Shown here in pieces: positions 11,618-22,672 of a stretch of 64,000 nucleotides of DNA. The DNA is taken from NCBI GenBank assembly GCA_945643635.1, contig CALZFC010000041.1:3084501-3148500 (forward strand). Reading direction: 5' to 3'. The notes beneath the pieces were generated by a model. It was not told where the DNA came from. It was given only the letters and a program-made list of their open reading frames with translations, and did not search any database. The first letter of the stretch is position 1, and each line of letters opens with the position of its first letter. Source of the stretch: Allodiplogaster sudhausi. Taxonomy: Eukaryota; Nematoda; Chromadorea; Rhabditida; Diplogasteridae. The position numbers were made by a program, and so were the translations under genes.

Positions 11618-11696
11618 AGTGCCAATACATCGAATGGGCAGACCATTACAGCATCGACAGAGTTGAAATGGTCTGCACATTCGATGTGTTGGCATT
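11618..11696. ncRNA. Candidate pre-miRNA-like hairpin
   Basis: Arms 11620-11647 and 11667-11694 pair over 28 bp with one mismatch and one G-U, around a 19-nt loop, with two further outer pairs. Arm length, near-perfect pairing and loop size fit a pre-miRNA; either strand could be transcribed. I do not recognise the arm sequences as a known miRNA. A tiny MITE is the alternative. It lies between TTR-like copy 2 and gene 1, outside any exon. Confidence 0.4.
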
Positions 11697-12150
11697 GACA
11701 GAGTCGTTGACAGAGTATAGAGATCGTTGAGAGGACTCGAAAACGAGTGAAATATGCATGAATTCTGTTTGAGAGAGTGAGAGAGAACGAGGGAGAGACA
11801 ACAATAGAAGAGAAAGTGAGAAAGAAGGAGATTCAGCGAGGATCTAATTGGTTTCAGTGCATTTCTTTTATCATTGGATGAGCAGCGTTAGGTCGGCATT
11901 TGGTTGTTTTAAATGAATAACTGTAAATAAAGAAACATCTTCATTTAGTCTGCATACTTGCAGTATTACTCTGCTACTTTTAGGCTTTTCAAAAGCGACG
12001 CTAGTGGAGATGATTTTACTGTTTATCGCTCTAACGACGACTTTATCGTTAATTCTAAAGGAGGGAAAACAAACCTGAGGATAAAACATGTTTAATGGAA
12101 AAAGTATTGGCTTTGAAAAGGTGTATGTACGAAGGATGCAACGGAGTAGC

Positions 12151-12156
12151 TTTATT
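12151..12156 (-). terminator. Poly(A) signal of TTR-like gene 1
   Basis: AATAAA on the minus strand about 90 nt downstream of the stop codon at 12246-12248. Confidence 0.6.
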
Positions 12157-12245
12157 CATTTAAACATTCCTTTTAAGGTAAAGCGTTAAAAAAGAACATA
12201 GCGATAAAATTAAACGGAATGATTCGCTGTTTTGCTAGGAAGAAT

Positions 12246-13271
12246 TCATTTGTCCGAGCAAGCCTGGTCCTTGTCGCTCTTGTTCTCCAACTCGATCTGC
12301 TGGAAGCGCATGTGGGCTCCGACTGTTTCGGCCGGAATCGAGTAGTCGGAAGTTTCGCAAGTCTGGAAATTATAAACAATTATAAATATTTTTGCTTGAA
12401 AAGATTAAAGTAGCTCGAAAGTCATCCGTAATCTATTTGAATTTTCCTCACTATCGTGGTCGGATCTCTCTATTCGCGCCTTTTTGCCTGGCCCTGGTGT
12501 CAGGCAAAGTGGCAGGAATTCAAAATTGAGTTTTGGCTCCATTCTATCATACTAATATTATGTACATATGTTTGATGAAGTGAGCGCGAGGACGGAAACT
12601 CACCCCATTGCCCTTGCAGAAGTGACGAATGCGAATGTAGGGTTTGATCGCGAAGATTTCGCTCTCTTCTCCGAAAAGCGTCAGATTCTTGCCCGAATAC
12701 CACGTCGAGTTGAGGGTGTCGTCGTTGACTGCAATCAAAGTAGAGCATGGATTAAAGAAAGTGTTTTAATGAAATTCAAAATGATCGAAAAAAGAGAATT
12801 TATGCACATTCTATATTCACAATTACATATGGTGAATAAGAAAATATACATATTTTACATATGTATGTATGCATCTACGTATGTATTAACACGTGAAAAA
12901 GAAAGTAAACTTACTAAATTTAGAAAGAAATAAAAAAGAGACCGATCGAAAAAAAACGAACAAATATCTCGCTCCATCAGGAGAACGGTGACGTTGCCAT
13001 GTGGCTCAGTGCCATTGCATGTAATCTACAGTTGAGAAGTCAGCAATTCAAATTAATGTAAGTGTTTTTTTGCTGGAAATAATTACTTGAGCGGAAAATA
13101 CAAAATATTAAATATTATAGTAACGTGATTTTACTTTTACTAAACACGAATCTATGTAACCTCGTTAATATGAACAGTAATATTCTGCAGTTTGGCATCG
13201 GCATCCCTGACAATGGCCAGGAAGGCAACGATGAAGAGCAGCATGAAAGAGCTCATCGTCAAGAGCGCCAT
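12246..13271 (-). CDS. TTR-like secreted protein (gene 1)
   Basis: Exons 13161-13271, 12962-13025, 12604-12728 and 12246-12362 encode 138 residues with matching phases 0, 1, 0. Signal peptide about residues 1-26 (MALLTMSSFMLLFIVAFLAI, then VRDADA), then KLQNITVHI. Exon 2 carries TCNGTEPHGNVTVLLMERD; exon 3 has GEESEIFAIKPYIRIRHFC; exon 4 has TCETSDYSIPAETVGAHM and ends with a cysteine-containing tail. The order fits the TTR-like domain, including paired cysteines near the end. It is the most divergent and cleanest member of the array and shares the 64-nt exon 2 with every other copy. Potential N-glycosylation sites occur at NIT, NGT, NVT, NST and NLT. Family assignment is firm; the biological ligand is unknown. 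Confidence 0.9.
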
Positions 13272-14823
13272 TGAAAGGGCGGCCAAGCTGGAAATTAGGG
13301 GGAGTAAGATTTGTAAAACATTACAAATTATATATGTATATTTATAAATTTATTTTAATTACACTAATAAAAGTCTAACCTTATAAACTGTAACAACAAA
13401 TAGATAAAAAATATTTTACAATATTTGAAGAAAAAAAAGAACAACAGCAAAAAACATTGTCACAGTTGCTCGCGCTCTCCCAGTGGATTGTGACTGCCGA
13501 CACTTCGCAGATGCATGCTAATAAAGCCGCGAGTTGTAGCCGGCTCTCCTCCGCCGAACGAGAGGAGCAGACGGCGAGAGAGATAGAGGGAATGAGAGAG
13601 GGAAGGGGAGAGAGAAATAGAGAGACAGAGAGAGAGAGAGATATAGAGATGATCTGCTGTCATGAGTATATCCACAAATTGCATGCGTCACTTCACATCC
13701 GGTTGATCTGGCCAATGCTATAAACAAGGGTACAACTGTAGAGAGATAAGGAGATATGAGAGAGAAGAGACATCCCGATAATGGTTTTGCAGAAGGTGTT
13801 GTATCCAACACAGACGGAATCTAGCCATGCAAAGCCTCATTCGAGATCCTTCGTTATCTCCCTGTTTCTCTCCCTCTCTCCCTCTCTCTTACTTTCTCTC
13901 TCTTTTACCTTTTTCCCTCTCTCTCAATATCCCTCCCTCTCCCTATCTCTTTCTCTCCCCTTCTCTCTAACTCTCTCTCTTTCTCGCACTCTTTTTTTCT
14001 ATTTCACTCCCCTTCTCCATCACTTTCTGCTCCCTTTAGCTGCTCTTTTTTCGACACCTCAATCTGACGAGGATGGATGATTCAACGGATTTGTATGAAT
14101 GTGAAAATTTAAAATATGTGTTTAAATTGATGACTAACATGTCCTACCCTCGATCATCCTCAAATCTATCTTCGCCATTCTACCAGCACATTGGCCCGAT
14201 AAGCAGTTATTGAACAGCTACATACTATCAGTAATATCATATATTGTCAGTAAATTGTTTGTATGCCCTTTACTACATACTTCGTAGTGACCTAACCATT
14301 TCACATTCGTATATTGCTGACTTGCAAAATATAAAAATCATATTAGATAAACAGCGAAAATTCAGATGTGATTGATTTGATTGCTCCATGTTCTCTCGCT
14401 GTTTATTCAGATCAGGCAGAAACACGAGTGGCGGGCAACTGCCGAGTAGTTTAGAGTGAAGGTCGCTCAGACTCTGCGTACGAGAGAGAGATCGTTCGAT
14501 TCGTGGAAAGTGACAGACGATGAGAGAAGACGAGAGAGCACACGACGAAGAGAGAGAATGGAAAGTGAACAAGAAAAGAGGCACCTCTGCTGACCCAGCG
14601 GCTCATTGGTATTCATTTGTTCGCGGTTTTTCCTTTTTCCTACTCCGCTTTAACAATATTTGGCGCTTCTCTCTCTAACATTTTGCATAGATTTTACAAA
14701 TATTTTTAGCTTTATTTATTTTGTCTTACTAATAGAGGAGAGTATAGAAACGGAAGTTTTAACTTTTCTTTCTCACACTTCTCCAAAAAATTATGTTCCT
14801 TACTTTTATTTTACATTTCAGAG
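13272..14823. other. Intergenic with GA and CT tracts
   Basis: No gene supported. Purine tract at about 13560-13660 and pyrimidine tract at about 13855-14010. Frames here are low-complexity. Immediately before the peroxidase ATG a pyrimidine-rich acceptor (ACATTTCAG, AG at 14820-14821) marks a likely trans-splice site. Confidence 0.5.
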
Positions 14824-16924
14824 ATGCAAACGGTCGCTGCAGCAATTCTGTTGCTGGCGGCAGCCACGCTGAGGTAGGCGAATATTCATTATGGAAATAC
14901 GAAAAATAATAGGCATCAAAAAACTGAACGAGACAACTGAAGCACTTTTACTCTACTCTATGTTGACTTGCACTTATGTATTTAAAATGGAATTCCAAAA
15001 AGGGTAATCAAGGCAGTTTTCTCCATATGTTAATGGAGGGTAATCACCCAAACAATTATGTGCGATTTCAAATTGCCGCCACTCTTTGCCCTCTCACATG
15101 TACTTGCTATTTTCACGCAGCGGGTTGTGCGAACTTCGAAACAGCAGAGGCAAGAATGAGCCCTGCATAAATTCTTGTTCGCTGACCGTCCTTCTTTTAG
15201 CAATGCAATCGATGACGACCTCAGCGAACACGGAACGATCTACGACTTCTCCGTCAAGGCAGCCGACGGCTCGAGCGTTTCCTTGGAAAAGTATCGGTCA
15301 GTGGTATATTTACACATATACAAATATATGCAATATATATTATTACTGTTTTATAATAGTGCTTGTTTAACGTTTGTTATTTTTTCACCTAATGTATCTA
15401 AACCGGTATATTTATAAATTTAGTGTTTATAATTAATTTTTTTTATTATGTACTCCTTGTTACAGTATTTTTCACATTATTCTGAAGATGAAACTTGATT
15501 AAATTTTTTTCTTCTTCAGAGGCCAGGTCGTTCTCATTGTGAACGTCGCATCGCAGTGTGGCCTCACGAACACGAACTACAAGCAGCTGAAGCAGCTTGA
15601 GGCTTGTTGTTTTTTTCATTTTACATATTATTCTGACATCATAGTCATGTTCATATTCATAATGGTGGTGAAACGATATTTAAATTGTGATAGCGACTGA
15701 TCGACCGGGGATTGCATTTAATCTTTTATTTCATATAACAATGGTTTAATTCGTCAAAGAGCCGAACTTAGATAAGTACCTTGTCAGATGCTTTGTTTAC
15801 CAACGTCCTTTTGGGGTGTCCAGAAAAAAATCGAATGCGTTTCAATCGTTGTTCCGAGTTTAGGATGAATACGCGATTCGTGGCTTTGCTGTCGCAGCGT
15901 TTCCTTGCAATCAATTCGGAGGACAGGTGAGCGTTTTCATCTTCTCTGCCCTTTAATTTGAAAACTTAATTTTCTAAGCTAAAGAAATTAAAAGCAAAGA
16001 GATGAACTAAGAAGTTTTTAAACTTCCATTTACCTATATTGTGATTTATGCTTTAATTTCTTGTCCGTTAAATAATATTTAAAAAAAAAGAATGTCCCTA
16101 AGCATTGTTTCAGCAAGAGTATTGCGATCTCAAATAGACTAGAAGAGGCGTCTCTAAAATGATATAAATTCTGTACAGGAGCCATCGTGCGAGGCGGACA
16201 TTAAGACGTTCGTCAAAGATCAGTTCAATTACGCGCCGGAATTGTATGCGAAGATTGACGTAAATGGAGAGAATGCCGATCCACTCTGGACCTTCCTCAA
16301 GAAGGCTCGTATTTCATTTTGGTTTTTTTTTTCTTTACACAGCAACCATAATGAGTTATTGAAATCTCCTAAAATAAAGGTGTATTCTCTCCAATCTCTA
16401 TTTTCCTTGCTGCGTGATTTGAAGCTATATAAATATTTATATGCTATGTACATATGTGTGTAGTACATACATATGTATCATCCGCTTGTTCATAAGCAAA
16501 AGTAAAAAAAATGCGGGCACTTCCTCGAGATAGCGAATAATAAAATGAACACTTTTCTGGAAATTGAAAAAGAGAAATTAGCATATATTTGTGAGTTATG
16601 TAAATTTGGGAGCAGGGAGGAACTCTCGTCGATGCGATCAAGTGGAACTTTACAAAGTTTCTTGTCGACCGGAAAGGACGCGTCGTGGCGAGGTCTTTTT
16701 TTTTTGTTATAAAATCTTACTGTAACTTTTATTTATATTTCGGTAACATGAACAAGTATGTTTTTAAAGCAATTATTTTGCGTTAATAAAAGTTTATTTG
16801 CTCCTTGAATTTGCCGGCATTTACATCTTATTAATGTCATTGATTTCAATTTAGATACTCGCCGACCACTGAACCTCTGCAGATGATTGTCGACATTGAG
16901 CAGTTGCTGGAGCAGACAGCGTGA
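14824..16924 (+). CDS. Glutathione peroxidase, Cys-type, with signal peptide
   Basis: Seven exons, 14824-14873, 15201-15296, 15520-15601, 15864-15926, 16179-16304, 16616-16692 and 16855-16924, give 187 residues. Residues 1-16 ([16 protein letters not shown]) form a signal peptide, so the product is probably secreted or in the ER lumen. Family hallmarks: [10 protein letters not shown] with a cysteine codon TGT at 15557-15559 instead of Sec; [25 protein letters not shown]; and [17 protein letters not shown]. The catalytic set Cys, Gln, Trp and Asn is therefore present. It should reduce peroxides, probably using thioredoxin-type donors as Cys-type enzymes often do. Two introns appear to start with GC (15602 and 16305); alignment length around the first fits the family exactly. 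The second could instead use GT at 16309 at the cost of a conserved Gly-Gly. The ATG follows a splice acceptor by two bases. Confidence 0.93.
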
Positions 16925-16929
16925 ATAAA
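16924..16929 (+). terminator. Poly(A) signal overlapping the peroxidase stop
   Basis: AATAAA begins at the last base of the TGA stop codon, implying a 3' UTR of only about 15-25 nt. Confidence 0.7.
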
Positions 16930-18322
16930 GACAAAAAATAACACAGCCATAACTACTTAAGTTTTTTCTTATATTTAATCATAGACATTCACTAGTGAAA
17001 AGCTTTTTTTTCATTTTCGTACCAACAAATACGTTATTGTCTTGCGAATCCGTAAAGTGAGATTCTTGCCATGCCATAATCGAAACGAACAAAATAATAA
17101 ACGATCAACTGTTTTCACTCACGAAAATTAAGATCCCGATTCAGCAGTTTATTTAACATATATTTCTATCTATTATTTTGATGTATACTAACAAGGTACG
17201 TATTATTTATGCATTGGCATTTCTAACATTATCCATGATCCAAACTGAACCTCGTTCGTCATAACAACTTCTGTTATCGGCCTTTATTATTGATGAGGAA
17301 GGGGCGGACTGATCGTGAGAAGATTGGAAAGACGGAGAGTGAGAGTTCCGAAAAAAAGAGAGGATTTGGAATAATGTATAAGTGGATGCGACACAGTTGA
17401 TAAAGCATGTAAAAACTGTGATGGCCGGGAGAAGGAAGGCGAAGAAACACATAGCATTATTGTTGTGGACCGAAATATGGAATTTCGCTTGTCTTCATCT
17501 CTCGAAATGTATCCCCGATTTCTCTAGTTCTCTCCCCCAATCTCTCTCTCTCTCACTCTCTCTTTCTTTCGTCTTTTTCTCTCTCCTCTCTGCTTCTCAC
17601 TTTCTAATGCAGTTATTCGCACTTAATCTATCTTACAGTTATAGTAACCTAAGGCCCTTTAAGAACCTAAGTAGGTGTGAGATTGTATAATTGCCGTAGT
17701 CACCACTCTGGCCAATCATTCACTGCAAAGGCCTCCCCCTACTCGGTGTCCTTCTCCTTCTCTCTCCTCTCGCCATACACGCGAGCAGCTTCCATTCTGC
17801 CCTCTATCTGCATACATCTGATGATCTCGACTTCATTGAATGCCGCCTTCTTCCACTCGTCATCCCACTTTGGAAGATGACAACTTCTTCACCGCCGGCG
17901 ATTATATCGGTGAAAGCGCAATTCACTCGCGACAGGTTATTATTATTATAAACAAAACTAACTTTTTCTGAGTTCTTGTTTAAACGAAGTATCCGGCGAA
18001 TAATTATACAGTAGCGCTAGCGAACCAGTTTGAATGCGCGCGCTCATAAAGTTGCCTGTCGCTCGGTCGAGAGAGCATGTGAAATATGAGGGCGGCTCTG
18101 ACCTACCGTAGCTAATTCTCTACCCGCCAGTTTTCACATTACTATTACTCAGAATGTAATGGAAGAAAATCGCTCAAACTTTCTGGATACATGTTTTAAG
18201 CCAAGATGAACATTTTCATATAGAAAAAAAACTTATGTTAATTATTCCCCAGATACCTTCTTTAACTAATTTTTAAAGACATCGTAGCATTTACACGAAC
18301 CGCTTGAGACGGATTACGTCAG
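16930..18322. other. Intergenic
   Basis: Nothing coding is supported. Contains a CT tract (about 17535-17610) and one copy of a dispersed repeat (17461-17875). Confidence 0.5.
17461..17875 (+). repeat. Dispersed repeat, copy 1
   Basis: Begins TGTTGTGGACCGAAATATGG and is related along most of its length to 45337-45660, same orientation, with many substitutions and small indels. The opening motif alone recurs at about 47047. No frame is conserved between the copies. Confidence 0.7.
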
Positions 18323-18390
18323 CCACAACCAGAAAAGGACAGCAGCTTAGGAACGCTTGGTCCGTGAAAAAGACCTTGGAAATGCTGGAG
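18323..18390 (+). CDS. Orphan exon-like frame
   Basis: A 68-nt segment between an AG acceptor and a GTGAGT donor encodes TTRKGQQLRNAWSVKKTLEM then LE. Codon use and borders look exonic, but no partner exon was found on either side. Possibly the remnant of a gene removed by the duplication that produced the membrane-protein pair. Confidence 0.25.
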
Positions 18391-18481
18391 GTGAGTTTAT
18401 ACTTTTACTCGAAAAATAGTCTTGCAACTGTTCTTCTAATTTTGGCGTTGAAAACTTTAATTTCTTCTAACCTAAGTAATA

Positions 18482-18912
18482 TGCATTAATCGTCTCGCCG
18501 TTTGTGCAAAGAGGGTATTCGGTAGAATTTATTTAAAATGCGGGAATTCGTCTCCTTATTTGAATAGACATTGATCTCGTAATGCCTCAATTTCAGCTCA
18601 ACTCGATATTATGCAACAGTTCCACATTATGTTGTTATGTGTCGCGGAAAAGAGCCTTTTCTGAGGGGGAAACTGGTATTCATGACTCTTGATAAGGAAT
18701 CGATTGACCAGATTCAACTGTGAGAGATAAGAAGAATGTAATGTGTTTCAACACATAAGAGTAAACTCGATATTGATTTATTTTTCTTATCAGAAGAAGA
18801 GATGAAGGAGAAGTCTATTGAATGAGAGGCAGAGAGAAATTGAGAGAAACAAAACAGTTAAGACTTTTAATCTTAGAAACTTGGAAAGAAAGAAATAAGA
18901 CGGAGAGAAAAG
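18482..18912 (+). repeat. Segmental-duplication block, copy 1
   Basis: About 430 bp beginning near a CGTCTCGC motif and ending in a GA-rich stretch. Related copies in the same orientation lie at 21692-22125 and 55103-55530, each beside a membrane-protein gene, marking the duplicated unit. Non-coding. Confidence 0.7.
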
Positions 18913-19218
18913 AGGTGCAGAATTATAAATTATTATAGAACTAGGAAACTCAGCACAAAGTGTCCAGGGCGATTCCCAAGAGTGCGCTCGCACTTATGAT
19001 AAACAAACAATTTATTAGTGCAATAATTCAGAAAGAAGTGAAAGGAAAATAATTCCAGCTTTTATACATTCATTCGAGACTATTATTATTGTGCTTGAAT
19101 AGATTATAGACTATTACACATCTAATTAATCTTGAAATTATCATTTAGATGTATATATATTTCATGGCTCGGAAGAATCAAATGCATGTAGAACACAACC
19201 ATATTCAGCCTATCGGCC

Positions 19219-19224
19219 TTTATT
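19219..19224 (-). terminator. Poly(A) signal of gene A
   Basis: AATAAA on the minus strand about 65 nt after the stop codon of gene A. Confidence 0.6.
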
Positions 19225-19288
19225 TCTGCGAGTGGGGGTAGAGAGAGAGGGCCGGTTCCAAGAGGGCTGGACAGAGAGAAGAGGCTCC

Positions 19289-20898
19289 CTACTTGCCGAC
19301 TTCCTGTGCCGCGTGCGGCTCGTGCGAGCCGAAGAGGAAGGGGCCGAGAACCTTGGCGTAGAGGAATCCCGTCAGGTACGCCAGCTGGTAGACGTGCGCC
19401 GGCTGAAAATTACAGGAATTACTGGTTGAATTTATTTTATGTGACGTATGATTAAGTTCATATTAATTATTCCAAAGTAATCGTTTACCTCTGCACCGTG
19501 GGCGTAGATGTACTGGAGCACCGCGAAGCCCGCCAGCGAATAGAAGGTCGCGAACGCCAGGTACGACACCGAGACCTCAAACAAATTCTATGATTTTATT
19601 ATTTTATTTACGATTTATTATTCCAGTTCTAATATAATAGCCTATGAATAAATTCGTCAATATATTCTTCCGACCGAGCCGAGAAAGACGCCAACTGCGA
19701 AGAGCGCAGCGTACGCTCCACCGAGGGACGTGGCGAGCAGGTTCACGCGGGAAGAGCCGACGGCGGGAGCGGCGTACTGTAAGAAGGGATACGGTAGGAT
19801 GTGGAGAGACCGGATACGTTATCATTCGCAGGGAATCTCAGATCAACCGACGTAGTAGGCAGATCCAGCGACGGCCGGGAGGAGGAAGGCGTAGGGCTCA
19901 GCGTAGATGTAGAGATGAGCAAAGGCTGAGCCGAGCAGGAGACCGGCGAAGCTGGCGTAGCCGAGGAGAGCGAAGCGGGCATCCTTGTCCGCCAGAGATG
20001 ACTGTAAACAAATTTCAGTGTTTCATTTTCATTTTACTTACTTCCTTCCCCATCCTACATATTGCTCAAATATTGCCAGCAAATTAAATTGCAGAAATGA
20101 ACGTACTCCCTTGAGGGAGTATTGGTAGGCGTAGAGGGGCACGGCGACAGCAGCGAAGGCAGCACCGAAGCGAAGGCAGCACCGAAGGCAGCACCGAAGC
20201 TGCCGAGGAAGCCACCGATGCTGCCGAGGCAGCACCGAAGCTGCCGAGGAAGCCGCCGACAAAGTAATGGAGGAGGTTGGCGCCGAGAGAGAAGGACGCA
20301 GACGCCGCGAGCACCAGAACCGACGACCAGAGGAAGATGGAGAGGACCTGCAAGATATTAAATATAATTAAAGTGAATGAAAGTCGCGAAAGGGTAAATT
20401 TCCATCATTTGTATTTTTTCATGATCGAAGTAAGCTGCAGAGAAATGTTAATATCAATATTAAGATTCCAGCAGGTTCTCTAGCAGCGAAAATCTGCAGG
20501 AACCTTGGCAGGTGGCGCGGAGACGTCGGCCGAGTTGGAGAGGACGACAAGGGCGGCGTCCCTCTGGGCGAGCAGCGAGGCTTGGAGGGAGGCGACCAGC
20601 TCCTGGGCGGACTGCAATAGCAAAATGATCCCTTTTGAAGATTAGAATGCGAGAGTGAAGGTACAAAGCAAGAGGAATGGAAGGAAAAGCTGACTCCTTG
20701 GAGGGCGAGTGCCTTGGCCTTGTACTCGTCGCCGGCGCTCTGGAACTCGGCGCCGTACTGCTTGACAAGGGCCGCGGGGTCGGCTGCCCCGGAGGCGGAG
20801 ACGGGAGGGGCCGGAGCGTCTGCGGCGGGTGCGGGGGCATCCGCGGGCGCAGTAACCTCGGTGGGGGCGGGGGCAGCGTCGATTGCAGCGTCAGCCAT
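19289..20898 (-). pseudogene. Multi-pass membrane protein gene A, frameshifted
   Basis: Seven exons matching gene B: 20695-20898, 20504-20611, 20107-20347, 19852-20001, 19675-19776, 19489-19575 and 19289-19402, all phase 0. The N-terminal exon encodes the Ala/Pro-rich MADAAIDAAPAPTEV region and the last ends AAQEVGK. Exon 3 is 241 nt instead of 174 because a GGTGCTGCC/TTCCTCGGC-type motif has been tandemly expanded between about 20140 and 20251. The net gain of 67 nt is not a multiple of three, so translation shifts frame and soon stops in the following intron. All other exons are intact and close to gene B, so the damage is recent or is avoided by alternative splicing. Shares a divergent promoter region with gene B. 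Confidence 0.8.
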
Positions 20899-20970
20899 GG
20901 CAAGAGGGAGCGAGGGACGAGTGGAAGAGAAGGAAGAGAAGAGCTGTGAGTGAAATGGCAGCCGAAGCTG

Positions 20971-20978
20971 CTTTTATA
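20971..20978 (-). promoter_or_regulatory. TATA box of gene A
   Basis: TATAAAAG on the minus strand, 80 nt upstream of the gene A ATG counting from its first base, same sequence and spacing as genes B and D. Confidence 0.6.
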
Positions 20979-21691
20979 CTACCCAGTTTGCACTTTCTTT
21001 TCACTGGAAGTGTGTTTTCTGGACAAAAATGAAAGTGCAAGGAACTTTACATTAGCAAATTTCATGATTTTCCTTGATTTTAACAAATATAAGAATAAAT
21101 TTGAAAAATAATTCCATAAAATTTTTCGATTTCCATGTACCTTGCACTTTCTACATTCAATCCAGCCCTGGGGATTCCTCCACCCCATTACGCGGGACCT
21201 CGTCCACCCCGCTCAGGTTCCATTGCTATCAAGCTGATGCCCTCTCCCTTTACCATCCCCTATTGCTAATTAATTAAGTGGCTAGTCACACATATATTTT
21301 CTGCCTCTCCTCTCTCTCATTTCATGCCATTCTCTCCTATTTTTTATTTCATATCGTGCATATTTTCGCCGGTCACGTTACATCTCTGCCAGTGTTGTCA
21401 CATCTTAATCGGTGTAGATAAATAAATAAATAAATAATCCGAAAGAATGTTTTAAAATAAATTTGATTCTTTCTTCTAGGTGTCATGATTATTTCATAAT
21501 AAGCATAATGTTTCCAATTGTATTGGAAATTTCTGTCATTTATTCCATTTCTTCTAGAATTTGCCTTGTCTTTCCGTTGTTAATTAAATGCATATATAAT
21601 TTCATTCTTTGTAAGTATTTTCTGCCCTTAATCACTCTTTGCTTCGTATTTGAAAATCACAGCATAATTTGTATTCATATTTAATATACAC

Positions 21692-22125
21692 TAATTGTCT
21701 CGCTGTTTGCGCAAAGAGGTAATTTAGTAGAATTTAAAATGCGGGAATTCGATTCTTTATTTGAATATACCTTGATCTCATAATGCTTTAATTTCAGTTC
21801 ACTTCGATATTATGCAACAATTCCAAGTTATATGTCTCGGAAAATAGCCTTTTCAGGTGGGGAAACTAATATTGATAAAAAAACTGACTCTTGATAAAGA
21901 TGTGAGGACAAAATGGATTGACCAGATTCAATTGTGAGAGATGAGAAGAATGTAATGTGTTTCAACACATAAGAGTAAACTCAATATTGATTTATTTTTC
22001 TTGTGAAAAGAAGAGATGAAGGAGAAGTGTATTGAATGAGAGGCATAGAGAAAGTGAGAGAAACGAAAAAATTAAGACCTAACTCTTAGAAATGAGGAAA
22101 GAAAGAAATAAGACGGTGGGAAGCA
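21692..22125 (+). repeat. Segmental-duplication block, copy 2
   Basis: Copy of the 18482-18912 block lying between the divergent genes A and B. The rest of the 1.7-kb intergenic region is AT-rich, with inverted similarity between the two promoter-proximal ends. Confidence 0.7.
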
Positions 22126-22592
22126 ATGAAAGCTAGAGTTAGAAAACAAATGGTCTAATAACGGCCGTAGAAAGAAGATGAGAAACGCCCGCACCCGGGC
22201 ATACGGGAAGCAAAGAATGAACAACGGCTGAGAATACTTGCCAAAGAATGAAATTACATAGGCATCTAATTAACAACAGGAAAGCAAATGCGAAATCAAG
22301 AAAAAATGGAATAAATAAAAGAAATTTCTAATGTGATTGGAGACATTATGCTTATTATGACATGATTATGACACTTAGTTGAAATAATCAAATTTATTCT
22401 AAAGCGTTCGATCTGTAGAAAGTGCAAAGTACATAGAAATTGAAACGTTTTACGCCAGTTTTTTTTTAAATTTATTGTCATATTCGTTAAAATCACGGAC
22501 AATCACGAAATTTGCAAATGTAAAGTTCTGCGCACTTTTCATTTTTGTCAATAAAACGCACTTCCAAAGAGATGAAAGTGCAAACTGGGTAG

Positions 22593-22600
22593 TATAAAAG
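22593..22600 (+). promoter_or_regulatory. TATA box of gene B
   Basis: TATAAAAG, 80 nt before the ATG at 22673, in a block conserved with genes A and D. Confidence 0.6.
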
Positions 22601-22672
22601 CAGCTTCGGCTGCCATTTCACTCACAGCTCTTCTCTTCCTTCTCTTCCACTCGTCCCTCGCTCCCTCTTGCC

